From: Pseudomonas ovata
Lineage (GTDB): Bacteria; Pseudomonadota; Gammaproteobacteria; Pseudomonadales; Pseudomonadaceae
NCBI RefSeq assembly: GCF_003131185.1
Contig: NZ_QFFU01000010.1
Location: 124,001 to 188,000 of the forward strand
Length of the DNA stretch: 64,000 bases
Direction: 5' to 3'
The notes under the pieces are model-generated. The model saw nothing but the letters and a program-made list of their open reading frames with translations, was not told the origin of the DNA and searched no databases. Below are positions 44,681 to 54,371 of this stretch, piece after piece. How positions within the stretch are numbered: the stretch's first letter is position 1; every line of letters begins with the position of its first letter. The translations under genes were made by a program, and so were the position numbers.

Positions 44681-45421
44681 TCAGCGTGCGCGCCACTCCC
44701 CCAAACGCCCCCGCAAACGTGCGGCGCACTGGCTGTGTAACTGGCTGACCCGTGATTCGCTGACCCCCAGGACCTCACCGATTTCCTTGAGGTTCAGCTC
44801 TTCGTCATAGTACAGCGCCAATACCAGACGCTCACGCTCCGGCAGATTGGCGATGGCATCGGCCAACGCGGCCTGGAAGCGCTCGTCTTCCAGGTCCCGC
44901 GACGGCTCCAGCGAAGCGCTGGCGCCATCCTCGTGCAGCCCGTCATGATCGCCGTCCTGCAAGAGGTCGTCAAAGCTGAACAGGCGGCTGCCCAAGGTGT
45001 CGTTCAAGATAGCGTAATAATCATCCAGACTTAACTGGAGTTCGGCCGCAATCTCATGATCTTTAGCGTCGCGGCCGGTTTTTGCTTCAATGCCACGAAT
45101 CGCATCGCTGACCATGCGGGTATTACGGTGCACCGAACGCGGTGCCCAGTCGCCCTTGCGCACCTCATCGAGCATCGCGCCACGAATGCGGATGCCGGCG
45201 TAGGTCTCGAAACTGGCGCCCTTGCTCGAATCGTATTTGGTCGATACTTCCAGCAGGCCGATCATGCCGGCCTGGATCAGATCTTCCACCTGCACACTGG
45301 CCGGCAGGCGCGCCAGCAGGTGATAGGCAATGCGCTTGACCAACGGCGCATAACGCTCGATCAGTTCGTACTGCGAATTCCTGGAAGCCTTGCTGTACAT
45401 CTGGTAACCGCTGGCTGTCAT
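44681..45421 (-). CDS. fliA: Flagellar sigma factor FliA (sigma-28)
   Basis: The 246-residue protein contains sigma regions 2 (ARLPASVQVEDLIQAGMIGLLEVSTKYD), 3 and 4 (LKEIGEVLGVSESRVSQLHSQC). It directs late flagellar and chemotaxis promoters and is inhibited by FlgM. Its ATG overlaps the fleN stop (ATGA). It is the end of the flhA-flhF-fleN-fliA unit. Confidence 0.96.
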   Translation of the reverse strand: MTASGYQMYSKASRNSQYELIERYAPLVKRIAYHLLARLPASVQVEDLIQAGMIGLLEVSTKYDSSKGASFETYAGIRIRGAMLDEVRKGDWAPRSVHRNTRMVSDAIRGIEAKTGRDAKDHEIAAELQLSLDDYYAILNDTLGSRLFSFDDLLQDGDHDGLHEDGASASLEPSRDLEDERFQAALADAIANLPERERLVLALYYDEELNLKEIGEVLGVSESRVSQLHSQCAARLRGRLGEWRAR

Positions 45422-46254
45422 TGAACAGGTCCCGCTGCGCTGGTCTGGTGAACAAGCCGCTCGACGAAGAACTCAAGGTGCCCGCGCGGATTGGCCGGCA
45501 GAGGCCAGGTGTCGACCTTCTGGGCAATGGCCTTGAACGCCAGGGCGCACTTGGAACGTGGAAACGCTTCGTAGACGGCGCGCTGTTTCTGCACGGCCTT
45601 GCGTACACACTCATCATAGGGAACGGCACCGACATACTGCAGCGCCACGTCAAGGAAACGGTCGGTGACCTTGGTCAGCTTGGCAAACAGGTTGCGCCCT
45701 TCCTGGGGGCTCTGGGCCATGTTGGCCAGGACCCGGAAACGGTTCATGCCGTAGTCACGGTTGAGCAGCTTGATCAGGGCGTAGGCATCGGTGATCGAGG
45801 TCGGCTCGTCGCACACCACCAGCATCACTTCCTGGGCGGCGCGCACAAAACTGACCACTGACTCGCCGATACCGGCAGCGGTGTCGATGACCAACACGTC
45901 AAGATTGTCGCCAATCTCGCTGAAGGCCTGGATCAGGCCGGCATGCTGGGCGGGCGCCAGGTGCACCATGCTCTGGGTGCCGGAAGCCGCCGGCACGATG
46001 CGTACGCCGCCAGGGCCCTGCAACAGCACGTCGCGCAGTTCGCAGCGGCCTTCGATGACGTCGGCCAGGGTGTGCTTGGGGGTCAGGCCCAGCAAGACAT
46101 CGACATTGGCCAGGCCAAGGTCGGCATCGAGCAACATGACACGTCGCCCAAGCTCGGCCAGCGCCAGTGAAAGGTTCACTGACACGTTGGTCTTGCCGAC
46201 GCCACCTTTGCCGCCGGTCACGGCGATAACCTGTACGGGATGCATGCTGCCCAT
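45418..46254 (-). CDS. fleN: Flagellar number regulator FleN (FlhG), MinD-like ATPase
   Basis: The 278-residue protein has the deviant Walker A GGKGGVGKTNVS, LLDADLGLANVDVLLGL and the VVCDEPTSITDAYALIK segment of FlhG proteins. It antagonises FleQ and keeps flagella to the species-specific number at the pole. I keep the ATG at 46254; ATG 46245 is an alternative. There is a 115-bp gap from flhF. Confidence 0.95.
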   Translation of the reverse strand: MGSMHPVQVIAVTGGKGGVGKTNVSVNLSLALAELGRRVMLLDADLGLANVDVLLGLTPKHTLADVIEGRCELRDVLLQGPGGVRIVPAASGTQSMVHLAPAQHAGLIQAFSEIGDNLDVLVIDTAAGIGESVVSFVRAAQEVMLVVCDEPTSITDAYALIKLLNRDYGMNRFRVLANMAQSPQEGRNLFAKLTKVTDRFLDVALQYVGAVPYDECVRKAVQKQRAVYEAFPRSKCALAFKAIAQKVDTWPLPANPRGHLEFFVERLVHQTSAAGPVQ

Positions 46255-46369
46255 GTTATTTCATTACCTTGTCATGCGTAGACCGAAACCACATTACGGG
46301 CTGCACGTTCGCTTGCGAACAATGCCTGGCAGACCAGATATGCAGGGACCTTCCAATCGTTTCCATCAA

Positions 46370-47701
46370 TTACCCCACTTGCTTGCCGGGTTTGTGATAG
46401 AGGTCGGCGAACATGTCCGCCATGGCCTCCTCACTCGGCTCATCCTGCATCTGCACACTGACCGCGCGGCTCACCAGCTGGTGACGACGCGGCAGGTGCA
46501 GATCATCAGGAATACGCGGCCCATCGGTCAGATAGGCCACAGGCAATTCGTGACTGATCGCCAGGCTCAGGACTTCGCCGAGGCTGGCGGTTTCGTCCAG
46601 CTTGGTCAGGATGCAGCCGGCCAGGCCGCAGCGTTTGTAGCTGTGATAGGCCGCCGTCAGCACCTGTTTCTGGCTGGTGGTGCCCAGCACCAGGTAGTTG
46701 CGGGCACGGATGCCGCGCCCGGCCAGGCTTTCCAGTTGCAGGCGCAAGGCCGGGTCGCTGGCTTGCAGGCCGGCGGTGTCGATCAACACCACGCGCTTGC
46801 GAATCAACGGCTCCAGCGCCTGGGCCAGCGACTGGCCAGGATCGACATGGGTCACCGGCACATTGAGAATCCGTCCCAGGGTCTTGAGCTGCTCCTGGGC
46901 GCCAATGCGAAAACTGTCCATGCTCACCAGGGCGATGTTCTGCGCGCCGTACTTGAGCACGTAGCGCGCGGCCAGCTTGGCCAGTGTCGTGGTCTTGCCC
47001 ATGCCGGCCGGACCGACCATGGCAATGACGCCGCCCTCTTCGAGCGGTTCGATTTCCGGCACGCTGATCATCCGCGCCAGGTACGCCAGCAGCATGCGCC
47101 ATGCCTGCTTGGGGTCTTCGATATCCGGGATCATGCCCAGCAGGTCGCGTGACAACGGGCCGGACAGGCCGATGCGCTGCAGGCGGCGCCACAGGTTGGC
47201 CTGTTGCGGGCGCGCGCCCTGCAACTGGTTCCAGGCCAGGGAGCCAAGCTGCACTTCGAGCAGCTCGCGCAGGCCATTGAGTTCCGAGCACATCGATTCG
47301 AACACACGCTGCCCTACGGCGGCGTCAGTGACCGGCGAGGCCGACGAGGGCGCAGTGGCACGTGGCGGCTCTTCGAACGTCGGCTCGATATGCGCATCGG
47401 CTGCGCTGAGCGGCAGCCCGGAAAACAGCTGGAGGTTATTGCTGGCATCGCTGTCAGTAGGGTTCTCAAGCTCGGCCTGGGCGGAGACGATGCGCGACTG
47501 GGTCTTGCGCAGCTCGTCCTCGAGCTCCATGTTCGGCACCCGTGGCGCCAGGGCAGACAACTTGTAATCCAGGGCAGCGGTCAGCTCGACGCCACCGGCA
47601 ATGCGCCGGTTACCAATGATGGCCGCCTCGGCGCCCAGCTCATCGCGAACCAGCTTCATGGCCTGACGCATATCGGCGGCGAAAAATCGCTTAACTTGCA
47701 T
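46370..47701 (-). CDS. flhF: Flagellar biosynthesis GTPase FlhF
   Basis: The 443-residue protein begins with the B domain MQVKRFFAADMRQAMKLVRDELG, then has a variable linker, an N domain, and an SRP-type G domain with GPAGMGKTTTLAKLAARYV (G1), DTAGL (G3) and TKLDETASLGEVL. It sets the polar position of the flagellum together with FleN. It lies 11 bp downstream of flhA. Confidence 0.95.
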   Translation of the reverse strand: MQVKRFFAADMRQAMKLVRDELGAEAAIIGNRRIAGGVELTAALDYKLSALAPRVPNMELEDELRKTQSRIVSAQAELENPTDSDASNNLQLFSGLPLSAADAHIEPTFEEPPRATAPSSASPVTDAAVGQRVFESMCSELNGLRELLEVQLGSLAWNQLQGARPQQANLWRRLQRIGLSGPLSRDLLGMIPDIEDPKQAWRMLLAYLARMISVPEIEPLEEGGVIAMVGPAGMGKTTTLAKLAARYVLKYGAQNIALVSMDSFRIGAQEQLKTLGRILNVPVTHVDPGQSLAQALEPLIRKRVVLIDTAGLQASDPALRLQLESLAGRGIRARNYLVLGTTSQKQVLTAAYHSYKRCGLAGCILTKLDETASLGEVLSLAISHELPVAYLTDGPRIPDDLHLPRRHQLVSRAVSVQMQDEPSEEAMADMFADLYHKPGKQVG

Positions 47702-47712
47702 GACTCACTACC

Positions 47713-49836
47713 TCAGCCGTTGGGCCCGACAGTCGCTACGATGGTGACTTGCTTGTTGTCCGGAATTTCCTGATACGCCAGCACATGCATGTTCGGTACA
47801 GCCAATCGTCCAAACCGTGACAGCATGGCCCGGATCGGTCCTGCTACCAGCAGAATCACCGCCGAACCTTGCATTTCCTGACGCTGTGCAGCCTCGATCA
47901 ACGATCGCTGGAGCTTCTCGGCCATGCTTGGCTCAAGAAGAACGCCTTCTTCCTGACCTTGACCAGCCTTCTGCAGACTATTGAGCAAGATTTGTTCCAA
48001 CCTTGGCTCAAGCGTGATGACAGGCAGCTCAGACTCAATTCCTACAATGCTTTGGACGATTGCGCGGCTCAGGGCGACACGCACCACCGCCACCAAAGCG
48101 GCGGTATCTTGACTCCTTGAGGCGTTGTTGGCGATGGCCTCGGCGATGGTGCGGATATCGCGCACCGGCACGTGCTCGGTCAACAGCGCCTGCAGGACAT
48201 TGAGCAAGCCCGACAGCGACAGCACACCCGGCACCAGTTCTTCCGCCAGTTTTGGCGAACTCTTGGCCAGCAGTTGCATCAGTTGCTGGACTTCTTCATG
48301 GCCGATCAGCTCATGGGAATGCTTGTAGAGAATCTGGTTGAGGTGCGTGGCGACCACGGTACTGGCATCGACCACGGTGTAGCCCAGCGACTGTGCCTGG
48401 CTGCGCTGACTGATCTCGATCCAGACCGCTTCCAGACCGAAAGCCGGGTCGCGCGCGCTGATACCGTTGAGGGTGCCGTAGACCTGGCCGGGGTTGATCG
48501 CCAGTTCCCGGTCCGGGTAGATCTCGGCTTCGGCCAGGATCACCCCCATCAGCGTCAGGCGATAGGCGCTGGGCGCCAGGTCGAGGTTGTCGCGGATGTG
48601 CACGGTGGGCATCAGAAAACCCAGCTCCTGGGAGAGTTTCTTGCGCACCCCCTTGATCCGCGCCAGCAACTGCCCACCCTGGTTGCGGTCGACCAGCGGA
48701 ATCAGGCGATAGCCGACTTCCAGGCCGATGATGTCCACCGGGGTCACGTCATCCCAGCCCAGCTCCTTGGAGTCCTGCACACGGCCCGGTGGCGGCAGCA
48801 GGTCCTGCTGGCGCTGCACCTCGGCCAGGGCCATGACTTTGCTCTGCTGATCACGGCGCCACAGCCAGTAGGCGGCACCGGAGGCCGCCAGGCCCAGGCT
48901 GATAAAGGCGAAGTGCGGCATGCCTGGCACCATGCCCATGACCATCATGATCGCGCCAGATACACCCAATGCCTTGTACGAGGTGAACATCTGGCGATTG
49001 ATCATCTTGCCCATTTCTTCCGAACCGGAAGCACGGGTCACCATGATCGCGGCGGCAGTGGACAACAGCAGTGATGGCAATTGCGCCACCAAACCGTCAC
49101 CAATGGCCAGCAAGGTGTAGATGCGCCCGGCATCGGCGAAGGTCATGCCGTGTTGCAGCATGCCCACCAGCATGCCGCCGATCAGGTTGATGAACAGAAT
49201 CAGCAGGCCCGCAATGGCGTCGCCGCGCACGAACTTGCTGGCACCGTCCATCGAACCATAGAACTCGGCCTCGGCCGCGACTTCGGCACGCCGCACCTTG
49301 GCCTGGTTCTGATCGATCAGGCCGGCATTGAGGTCGGCGTCGATGGCCATCTGTTTGCCTGGCATCGCATCAAGGGTGAAACGCGCGCTGACCTCGGAGA
49401 TCCGCCCGGCACCCTTGGTGATGACCACGAAGTTGATGATCATGAGGATGGCGAAGACCACGATACCGACCACGTAGTTGCCGCCGATCACCACCTCACC
49501 AAAGGCCTGGATCACCTTGCCCGCAGCGTCATGACCGTCCTGGCCGTGAAGCATCACCACGCGGGTCGAGGCCACGTTCAGTGCCAGACGCAACAGAGTC
49601 GCCACCAACAGGATGGTCGGGAATACCGAGAAGTCGAGCGGGCGCAGTGCATACACGCACACCAGCAGCACAACGATCGACAAGGCGATGTTGAAGGTGA
49701 AGAACACATCCAGCAGAAACGGCGGGATGGGCAACATCATCATGGCCAGCAGGGCCAGCAACAGCACCGGTACAGCCAGTTGACTATGATTGCGGCCCAG
49801 GTTGCGTGCGCCACTGACTAACTGAGATCGATCCAC
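47713..49836 (-). CDS. flhA: Flagellar type III export gate protein FlhA
   Basis: The 707-residue protein from a GTG start has eight membrane helices in residues about 20-310 including the FHIPEP-type loop (ARFTLDAMPGKQMAIDADLNAGLI). The C-terminal cytoplasmic domain that docks export chaperones follows. It forms the nonameric export gate with FlhB and FliPQR. A sigma-54 promoter match lies about 60 bp before the start. Confidence 0.95.
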   Translation of the reverse strand: MDRSQLVSGARNLGRNHSQLAVPVLLLALLAMMMLPIPPFLLDVFFTFNIALSIVVLLVCVYALRPLDFSVFPTILLVATLLRLALNVASTRVVMLHGQDGHDAAGKVIQAFGEVVIGGNYVVGIVVFAILMIINFVVITKGAGRISEVSARFTLDAMPGKQMAIDADLNAGLIDQNQAKVRRAEVAAEAEFYGSMDGASKFVRGDAIAGLLILFINLIGGMLVGMLQHGMTFADAGRIYTLLAIGDGLVAQLPSLLLSTAAAIMVTRASGSEEMGKMINRQMFTSYKALGVSGAIMMVMGMVPGMPHFAFISLGLAASGAAYWLWRRDQQSKVMALAEVQRQQDLLPPPGRVQDSKELGWDDVTPVDIIGLEVGYRLIPLVDRNQGGQLLARIKGVRKKLSQELGFLMPTVHIRDNLDLAPSAYRLTLMGVILAEAEIYPDRELAINPGQVYGTLNGISARDPAFGLEAVWIEISQRSQAQSLGYTVVDASTVVATHLNQILYKHSHELIGHEEVQQLMQLLAKSSPKLAEELVPGVLSLSGLLNVLQALLTEHVPVRDIRTIAEAIANNASRSQDTAALVAVVRVALSRAIVQSIVGIESELPVITLEPRLEQILLNSLQKAGQGQEEGVLLEPSMAEKLQRSLIEAAQRQEMQGSAVILLVAGPIRAMLSRFGRLAVPNMHVLAYQEIPDNKQVTIVATVGPNG

Positions 49837-49894
49837 TGATGCCCCACCGCACTAGACCAAAACTTTGACGCTACAGGCGCCCTGTCCCGACCTA

Positions 49895-49912
49895 TTGCAA
49901 AAAGCTGTCCAA
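49895..49912 (-). promoter_or_regulatory. Sigma-54 promoter upstream of flhA
   Basis: On the minus strand TTGGACAGCTTTTTGCAA has the invariant GG and GC separated by exactly 10 bases, with TTTGCA at -12. It places transcription start about 50 bases before the flhA GTG. RpoN/FleQ control of flhA is established in P. aeruginosa; the site here is a motif call. Confidence 0.6.
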
Positions 49913-49936
49913 CTCAGCGCAACAATGTGCAGGACT

Positions 49937-50340
49937 AATACCGATACAGGTACATCTGTTGCGCCTGTAGTGCCGCATTCGCCAGCAGAGCTGCCTCCCA
50001 TAATCTGGTGCCAGGCACAAAATCCGGGGGAATCATCGAACCTGTGGGAGGCGGCTTGCCGGCGATGAGGCCAGCAAGGCCAAAACACCTGCTGCGCCTG
50101 TACTGCCGCATTCGCCAGCAGAGCTGCCTCCCACAGTCTGGTGCCAGGCACAAAATCCGGGGGTCACATCAATCCTGTGGGAGGCGGCTTGCTGCGGGCG
50201 GCGATCCGACGATGAGGCCAGCAAGACCCATACACCGGCTGCGCCGGCCATACCGCCATCGCCAGCAAAGCTGCCTCCCACAGGCCCGCGTCAAGGCTTA
50301 ACTGCCCGGCATTAACCTGCAGGACCGACCGGTCCTGCAT
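49937..50340. repeat. Tandem REP cluster between flhA and flhB
   Basis: The 504-bp spacer 49837-50340 holds no gene. About 2.4 copies of a 133-147-bp unit start at about 49958, 50091 and 50238. Each has TGCGCCTGTA(G/C)TGCCGCATTCGCCAGCAGAGCTGCCTCCCA, then CTGGTGCCAGGCACAAAATCCGGGG and the inverted CCTGTGGGAGGCGGCTTGC. GGGAGGCGGC and its inverse GC(A/T)GCCTCCC make alternating hairpins, a BIME-like mosaic. It separates two flagellar transcription units. Confidence 0.85.
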
Positions 50341-51477
50341 CTATTCGTCGCGCTGCAGGTCGGGGGGGATGGAGATGTCGCCAAGCGGCGTGGGGCGTTT
50401 GCCGCGGCCGGCCTGGAACTGGCGGATCTGGTAGACGTACGCCAGCACCTGGGCGACAGCCATGTACAGCCCGGCGGGGATTTCTTCTTCAAGTTCGGTG
50501 CTGTAGTAGATCGAACGCGCCAGCGCCGGCGACTCGAGGATCATGATCTGATTGTGGTTGCCGATCTCACGGATCTTCAAGGCAATCAGGTCCACGCCCT
50601 TGGCCAGCAACTGCGGAGCGCCGCCGTTTTCAGGGTCGTACTTGAGCGCCACGGCAAAGTGCGTCGGGTTGGTGATGATCACATCGGCGTCAGGGATCGC
50701 GGCCATCATGCGCCGGTTGGCCATGTCGTGCTGCAACTGGCGAATGCGCTGCTTGACCTGCGGGTTACCCTCGCTGTTCTTGTGTTCGTCGCGCACTTCC
50801 TGCTTGGTCATCAGCAGTTTCTTGTGCGCCTGGAACAACTGCACCGGCACATCGACGGCAGCGATCAGAATCAGCCCGCACACGATCCACAAGGTGCTCC
50901 AGCCGACCAGCTGCAAGCTGTGGATGATCGCCATTTCCAGCGGCTCATGGGAAATGGCGATCAGGTCGTTGCGGTCTTTCTTGATGACCACCAGAGCCAC
51001 GGCGAGGATCACCAGGAACTTGGCGAACGCCTTGAGCAGCTCGACCAGCGAGTTGACCGAGAACATGCGCTTGACCCCGGACAACGGGTTCATGCGGCTG
51101 AACTTGGGCGCCAGCGACTTGGTGGCGAACAACCAGCCGCCCAGCATGATCGGCCCGACAAAAGCCGCCACCAGCATGGCGATCATGAACGGCAACACCA
51201 CCAGCATGGCGGTCTGCCCGGTCTTGAGCAGCATGCGCCCCATCCACATGGGGTCCATCAGCATCTCGCGGCTGATCGAGAAGTTCTCGCGCATGGCTTC
51301 GGCCAGCATCTGCGCCACGCCGCCACCAAACATCAACAGCCCCACCGACCCCATCATCATCACCACCAGCGTGGTGAGTTCCTTGGAGCGTGCCACCTGG
51401 CCCTCGGCCCGACTGTCGCGGACCTTTTTCTCCGTGGGTTCTTCTGTTTTGTCCTGACCGCTCTCGCTTTCTGCCAT
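50341..51477 (-). CDS. flhB: Flagellar export switch protein FlhB
   Basis: The 378-residue protein has four membrane helices (residues about 30-215) and a cytoplasmic domain with the autocleavage motif NPTH (TNPTHFAVALKYDPENGG). The C-terminal tail is RGKRPTPLGDISIPPDLQRDE. It controls the change from rod/hook to filament secretion. It is the last gene of the fliL-flhB run, one base after fliR. Confidence 0.95.
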   Translation of the reverse strand: MAESESGQDKTEEPTEKKVRDSRAEGQVARSKELTTLVVMMMGSVGLLMFGGGVAQMLAEAMRENFSISREMLMDPMWMGRMLLKTGQTAMLVVLPFMIAMLVAAFVGPIMLGGWLFATKSLAPKFSRMNPLSGVKRMFSVNSLVELLKAFAKFLVILAVALVVIKKDRNDLIAISHEPLEMAIIHSLQLVGWSTLWIVCGLILIAAVDVPVQLFQAHKKLLMTKQEVRDEHKNSEGNPQVKQRIRQLQHDMANRRMMAAIPDADVIITNPTHFAVALKYDPENGGAPQLLAKGVDLIALKIREIGNHNQIMILESPALARSIYYSTELEEEIPAGLYMAVAQVLAYVYQIRQFQAGRGKRPTPLGDISIPPDLQRDE

Positions 51478-51478
51478 C

Positions 51479-52264
51479 TCAGCGGGCCCTCACGAGATCA
51501 CGTATTTGTTGCAGGGCTTCGACCGCCATGGGCTGATACTGGCTGAGGATGTCGGCCATGCTCATCCACAGGATTACCATCCCCAGCACCAGGGTCAACG
51601 GAAAGCCGATGGAGAAGATATTAAGCTGCGGCGCGGCGCGGGTCATGATGCCGAAGGCGATGTTGATGATCAGCAAGGCCGTGACCGCCGGCAGCACCAG
51701 ACGCAGGCCCGAAGCCATGACCCAGCCCAGGCCGTTGGCCAGGGTCCAGAAGTTGCCCACCGGCACCCCGCCGCCCACCGGCATCGTGGTAAAGCTTTCG
51801 ACCAGCACTTCCAGCACGATCAGGTGGCCGTTCATGCCCAGAAACATCAGGGTCACCAGCATGGTGAAGAACTGCCCCACCACCGCCGAAGACACGCCGT
51901 TGGTAGGGTCGACCATCGACGCAAAGCCCATGCCCATCTGCGTGGCGATGATCTGCCCGGCCACTACGAAAATATGGAAGAACAACTGCAGCGACAGCCC
52001 CAGGCCGACACCAATGATGATCTGCTCGCCGATCAGCAACAGCGCACTGAGGTCCAGCGCCTGCACCGCCGGCATGGGCGGCAGCACCGGCGCGACGACG
52101 ATGGTAATGGCAAAGGCGAAATACAGCCGCACCCGGCGCGGAACCAGGGTGGTGCCGATGATGGGCATGGTCATCAGCACCGCGACGATGCGGAACATCG
52201 GCAGCATGAAGCTGGCCACCCAGGTGCTGATCTGGGTATCGGTCAGGGCGAGCATCGGCTGCAT
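51479..52264 (-). CDS. fliR: Flagellar export protein FliR
   Basis: The protein is 261 residues from the ATG at 52264 (MQPMLALTDTQISTWVASFMLP). An upstream in-frame stretch to 52498 reads through fliQ in another frame and is not real. It has six membrane helices; the GMGFASMVDPTNGVSSAVVGQFFTM segment is typical. It is part of the FliPQR pore. Confidence 0.94.
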   Translation of the reverse strand: MQPMLALTDTQISTWVASFMLPMFRIVAVLMTMPIIGTTLVPRRVRLYFAFAITIVVAPVLPPMPAVQALDLSALLLIGEQIIIGVGLGLSLQLFFHIFVVAGQIIATQMGMGFASMVDPTNGVSSAVVGQFFTMLVTLMFLGMNGHLIVLEVLVESFTTMPVGGGVPVGNFWTLANGLGWVMASGLRLVLPAVTALLIINIAFGIMTRAAPQLNIFSIGFPLTLVLGMVILWMSMADILSQYQPMAVEALQQIRDLVRAR

Positions 52265-52269
52265 GGGCG

Positions 52270-52539
52270 CTAGCCGATCAGGGTCGGAATGCTGTTGTAC
52301 AGATTCAGCACGTAGTCCATGAACACACCCAGCAGCCAGGGGCCGGTGACAATCAGGGTCAGCAGCATGACCAGCAGGCGCGGCAGAAAGCTCAAGGTCT
52401 GTTCGTTGATCTGCGTGGCGGCCTGGAACATGGCCACGATCAGGCCGCAGATCAGGCTGGGCACCACCAGGATCGCAACCAGCACGGTGGTCAGCCACAA
52501 GGCCTCGCGGAACAGGTCGACCGCAACTTCAGGGGTCAT
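52270..52539 (-). CDS. fliQ: Flagellar export protein FliQ
   Basis: This 89-residue protein has two membrane helices (WLTTVLVAILVVPSLICGLIVAMFQAATQINEQTLSFLPRLL). It starts MTPEVAVDLFREAL, the standard FliQ opening. It is part of the FliP5Q4R1 export pore, and is separated from fliP by 61 bp with no further gene. Confidence 0.95.
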   Translation of the reverse strand: MTPEVAVDLFREALWLTTVLVAILVVPSLICGLIVAMFQAATQINEQTLSFLPRLLVMLLTLIVTGPWLLGVFMDYVLNLYNSIPTLIG

Positions 52540-52600
52540 CGGACAGGCTCCTCGGCAGAACGGCTACGGGATGCGTCGCAGGCAGTGTTCAGAAGTGCTT

Positions 52601-53353
52601 TCATACGCCGCCAAAGCTGCCGGCCAGCGTGCCCACGATCAGCGCCCAGCCGTCGACCAGCACGAACAGCATGATCTTGAACGGCAACGAAATGATCAGC
52701 GGCGAGAGCATCATCATACCCATGGCCATCAGCACGCTGGCGACCACCATGTCGATGATCAGGAACGGGATGAAGATCATGAAGCCGATCTGGAAGGCGG
52801 TCTTGAGCTCGGAAATCACGAAGGCCGGCACGATGATGGTCAGCGGCGCCGCTTCCGGGGTCTGGATGTCGGTGCGCTTGGACAGGCGCATGAACAGCTC
52901 CAGGTCACTGGTGCGGGTCTGCGCCAGCATGAAATCCTTGACCGGCACCTGCGCCCTGACCAGGGCATCCTGCGCCGACATCGTCTCGGCCAGGTAGGGC
53001 TGCAGGGCATCGCGGTTCACCCGCTCGTACACCGGCGTCATGATGAACATGGTCAGGAACAGGGTCATGCCGATCAGCACCTGGTTGGACGGTGTCTGCT
53101 GCAGGCCCAGTGCCTGGCGCAGGATCGAAAAGACCACGATGATGCGGGTGAAGCTGGTCATCAGGATGACGAACGCCGGAATGAAGCTCAGCGCCGTCAT
53201 GATCATCAGGATCTGCAGGCTGACCGAGTACTCCTGCTGGCCGTTGGCGCCATTGGACAGGGTGATCGCCGGAATCGACAACGGGTCGGCTGCCAGCGCC
53301 AGCGGCGCCGCCATCCCCAACAGCAGCACTATCAGCAAACGCAGGATGCCCAT
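52601..53353 (-). CDS. fliP: Flagellar export protein FliP
   Basis: The 250-residue protein has a cleavable signal-like first helix and three later helices. The [37 protein letters not shown] signature and [16 protein letters not shown] end are typical. Its ATG shares TAATG with the fliO stop, so translation is coupled. Confidence 0.95.
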   Translation of the reverse strand: MGILRLLIVLLLGMAAPLALAADPLSIPAITLSNGANGQQEYSVSLQILMIMTALSFIPAFVILMTSFTRIIVVFSILRQALGLQQTPSNQVLIGMTLFLTMFIMTPVYERVNRDALQPYLAETMSAQDALVRAQVPVKDFMLAQTRTSDLELFMRLSKRTDIQTPEAAPLTIIVPAFVISELKTAFQIGFMIFIPFLIIDMVVASVLMAMGMMMLSPLIISLPFKIMLFVLVDGWALIVGTLAGSFGGV

Positions 53354-53847
53354 TACGTCTTGTCCTTGTCCTTGCCCATGAGCTCCAGCAGGCGCTGGGC
53401 GAATTCGGGAGTGGCCGGCTGGCGGACCGGAACGTCCACCGCCTCGCGGAGCACATGCAGCGGCGTGATACGCCCCGGCGTGACGCCCAGCAGAATCTGT
53501 TCCTTGCCCACCTGCACCAGCACCAGCCGGTCGCGCGGCCCAAGGGCGCGCGAACCGACCAGCTCGATGACCTGCTGGTTGCCCAGGCTACCGGCCTGCA
53601 CCTTGCGCATCACCCAGGCCAGCAGGAAGATCAGGCCGATCACCAGCAGCAGGCCGAGCATCAATTGCAGCAGTTGCCCGCCCATGCCGCCCGACAGCGC
53701 ACTGCCGACCTGGGGCGCGGCCGCCACCGCATGCGTTGACGCCTGGGTGACCGGCGCCGGGTCCACGACTGCAGGTCCGGGCGCGACCGGATCGGCGGCC
53801 CATGCCATCAGCGGCATGAGCAACAGGGCATAGGGCAGGCGCTTCAC
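53353..53847 (-). CDS. fliO: Flagellar protein FliO
   Basis: The 164-residue protein from a GTG start immediately after the fliN stop has a hydrophobic signal-like N-terminus, a periplasmic Pro/Ala stretch and one membrane helix ([22 protein letters not shown]). A cytoplasmic FliO domain follows ([35 protein letters not shown]). It helps assemble the FliP ring. Confidence 0.92.
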   Translation of the reverse strand: MKRLPYALLLMPLMAWAADPVAPGPAVVDPAPVTQASTHAVAAAPQVGSALSGGMGGQLLQLMLGLLLVIGLIFLLAWVMRKVQAGSLGNQQVIELVGSRALGPRDRLVLVQVGKEQILLGVTPGRITPLHVLREAVDVPVRQPATPEFAQRLLELMGKDKDKT

Positions 53848-54312
53848 TTAACGCAGCTTCTTGATACGTTCGCTCGGGCTGATTACGTCTGTCAGACGAA
53901 TACCGAACTTCTCGTTGACCACCACCACTTCGCCGTGGGCGATCAGGGTGCCGTTGACCAGTACGTCCAGCGGCTCGCCGGCCAGACGATCCAGCTCGAT
54001 CACCGAACCCTGGTTGAGCTGCAACAGGTTGCGAATGCTGATGTCGGTGCTGCCCACTTCCATGGAGATCGACACAGGGATGTCCAGGATCACATCCAGG
54101 TTGGGGCCGTCGAGGGTGACCTGCGCCGAGTTTTTCGGCACGCCACCGAACTCTTCCATCGCCATGCGGCTGGAAGCAGGCTGGCGTGCAGCATCGGCAG
54201 CCAGCAAGGCATCGATGTCTGCCTGGCCATCGCCCGCTTCGCCCAGGGCCGCAGCCCATTCATCGGCCAGCGCCTGATCTTCAGCAGAGGTCATATCGTT
54301 ATCAGCAGCCAT
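53848..54312 (-). CDS. fliN: Flagellar switch protein FliN
   Basis: The protein is 154 residues from the ATG at 54312, preceded by GAGGA (an upstream ATG at 54339 has no site). An acidic N-terminal tail precedes a SpoA/FliN domain (VILDIPVSISMEVGSTDISIRNLLQLNQGSVIELDRLAGEPLDVLVNG). It forms the lower C-ring and docks FliH. Confidence 0.95.
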   Translation of the reverse strand: MAADNDMTSAEDQALADEWAAALGEAGDGQADIDALLAADAARQPASSRMAMEEFGGVPKNSAQVTLDGPNLDVILDIPVSISMEVGSTDISIRNLLQLNQGSVIELDRLAGEPLDVLVNGTLIAHGEVVVVNEKFGIRLTDVISPSERIKKLR

Positions 54313-54371
54313 GGGTTGTCCTCGGAAACAGTCATTCAATTACACAACAGGGTGCAGCGCGACCGTGACGA

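Noticed and set aside
49937..50340. CRISPR array
   Set aside because: The repeats are about 133-147 bp apart, few, and contain inverted hairpins rather than short identical repeats with unique spacers; no cas genes are near.
52265..52498. N-terminal extension of FliR
   Set aside because: This stretch is the fliQ gene read in another frame; the FliR family begins at 52264.
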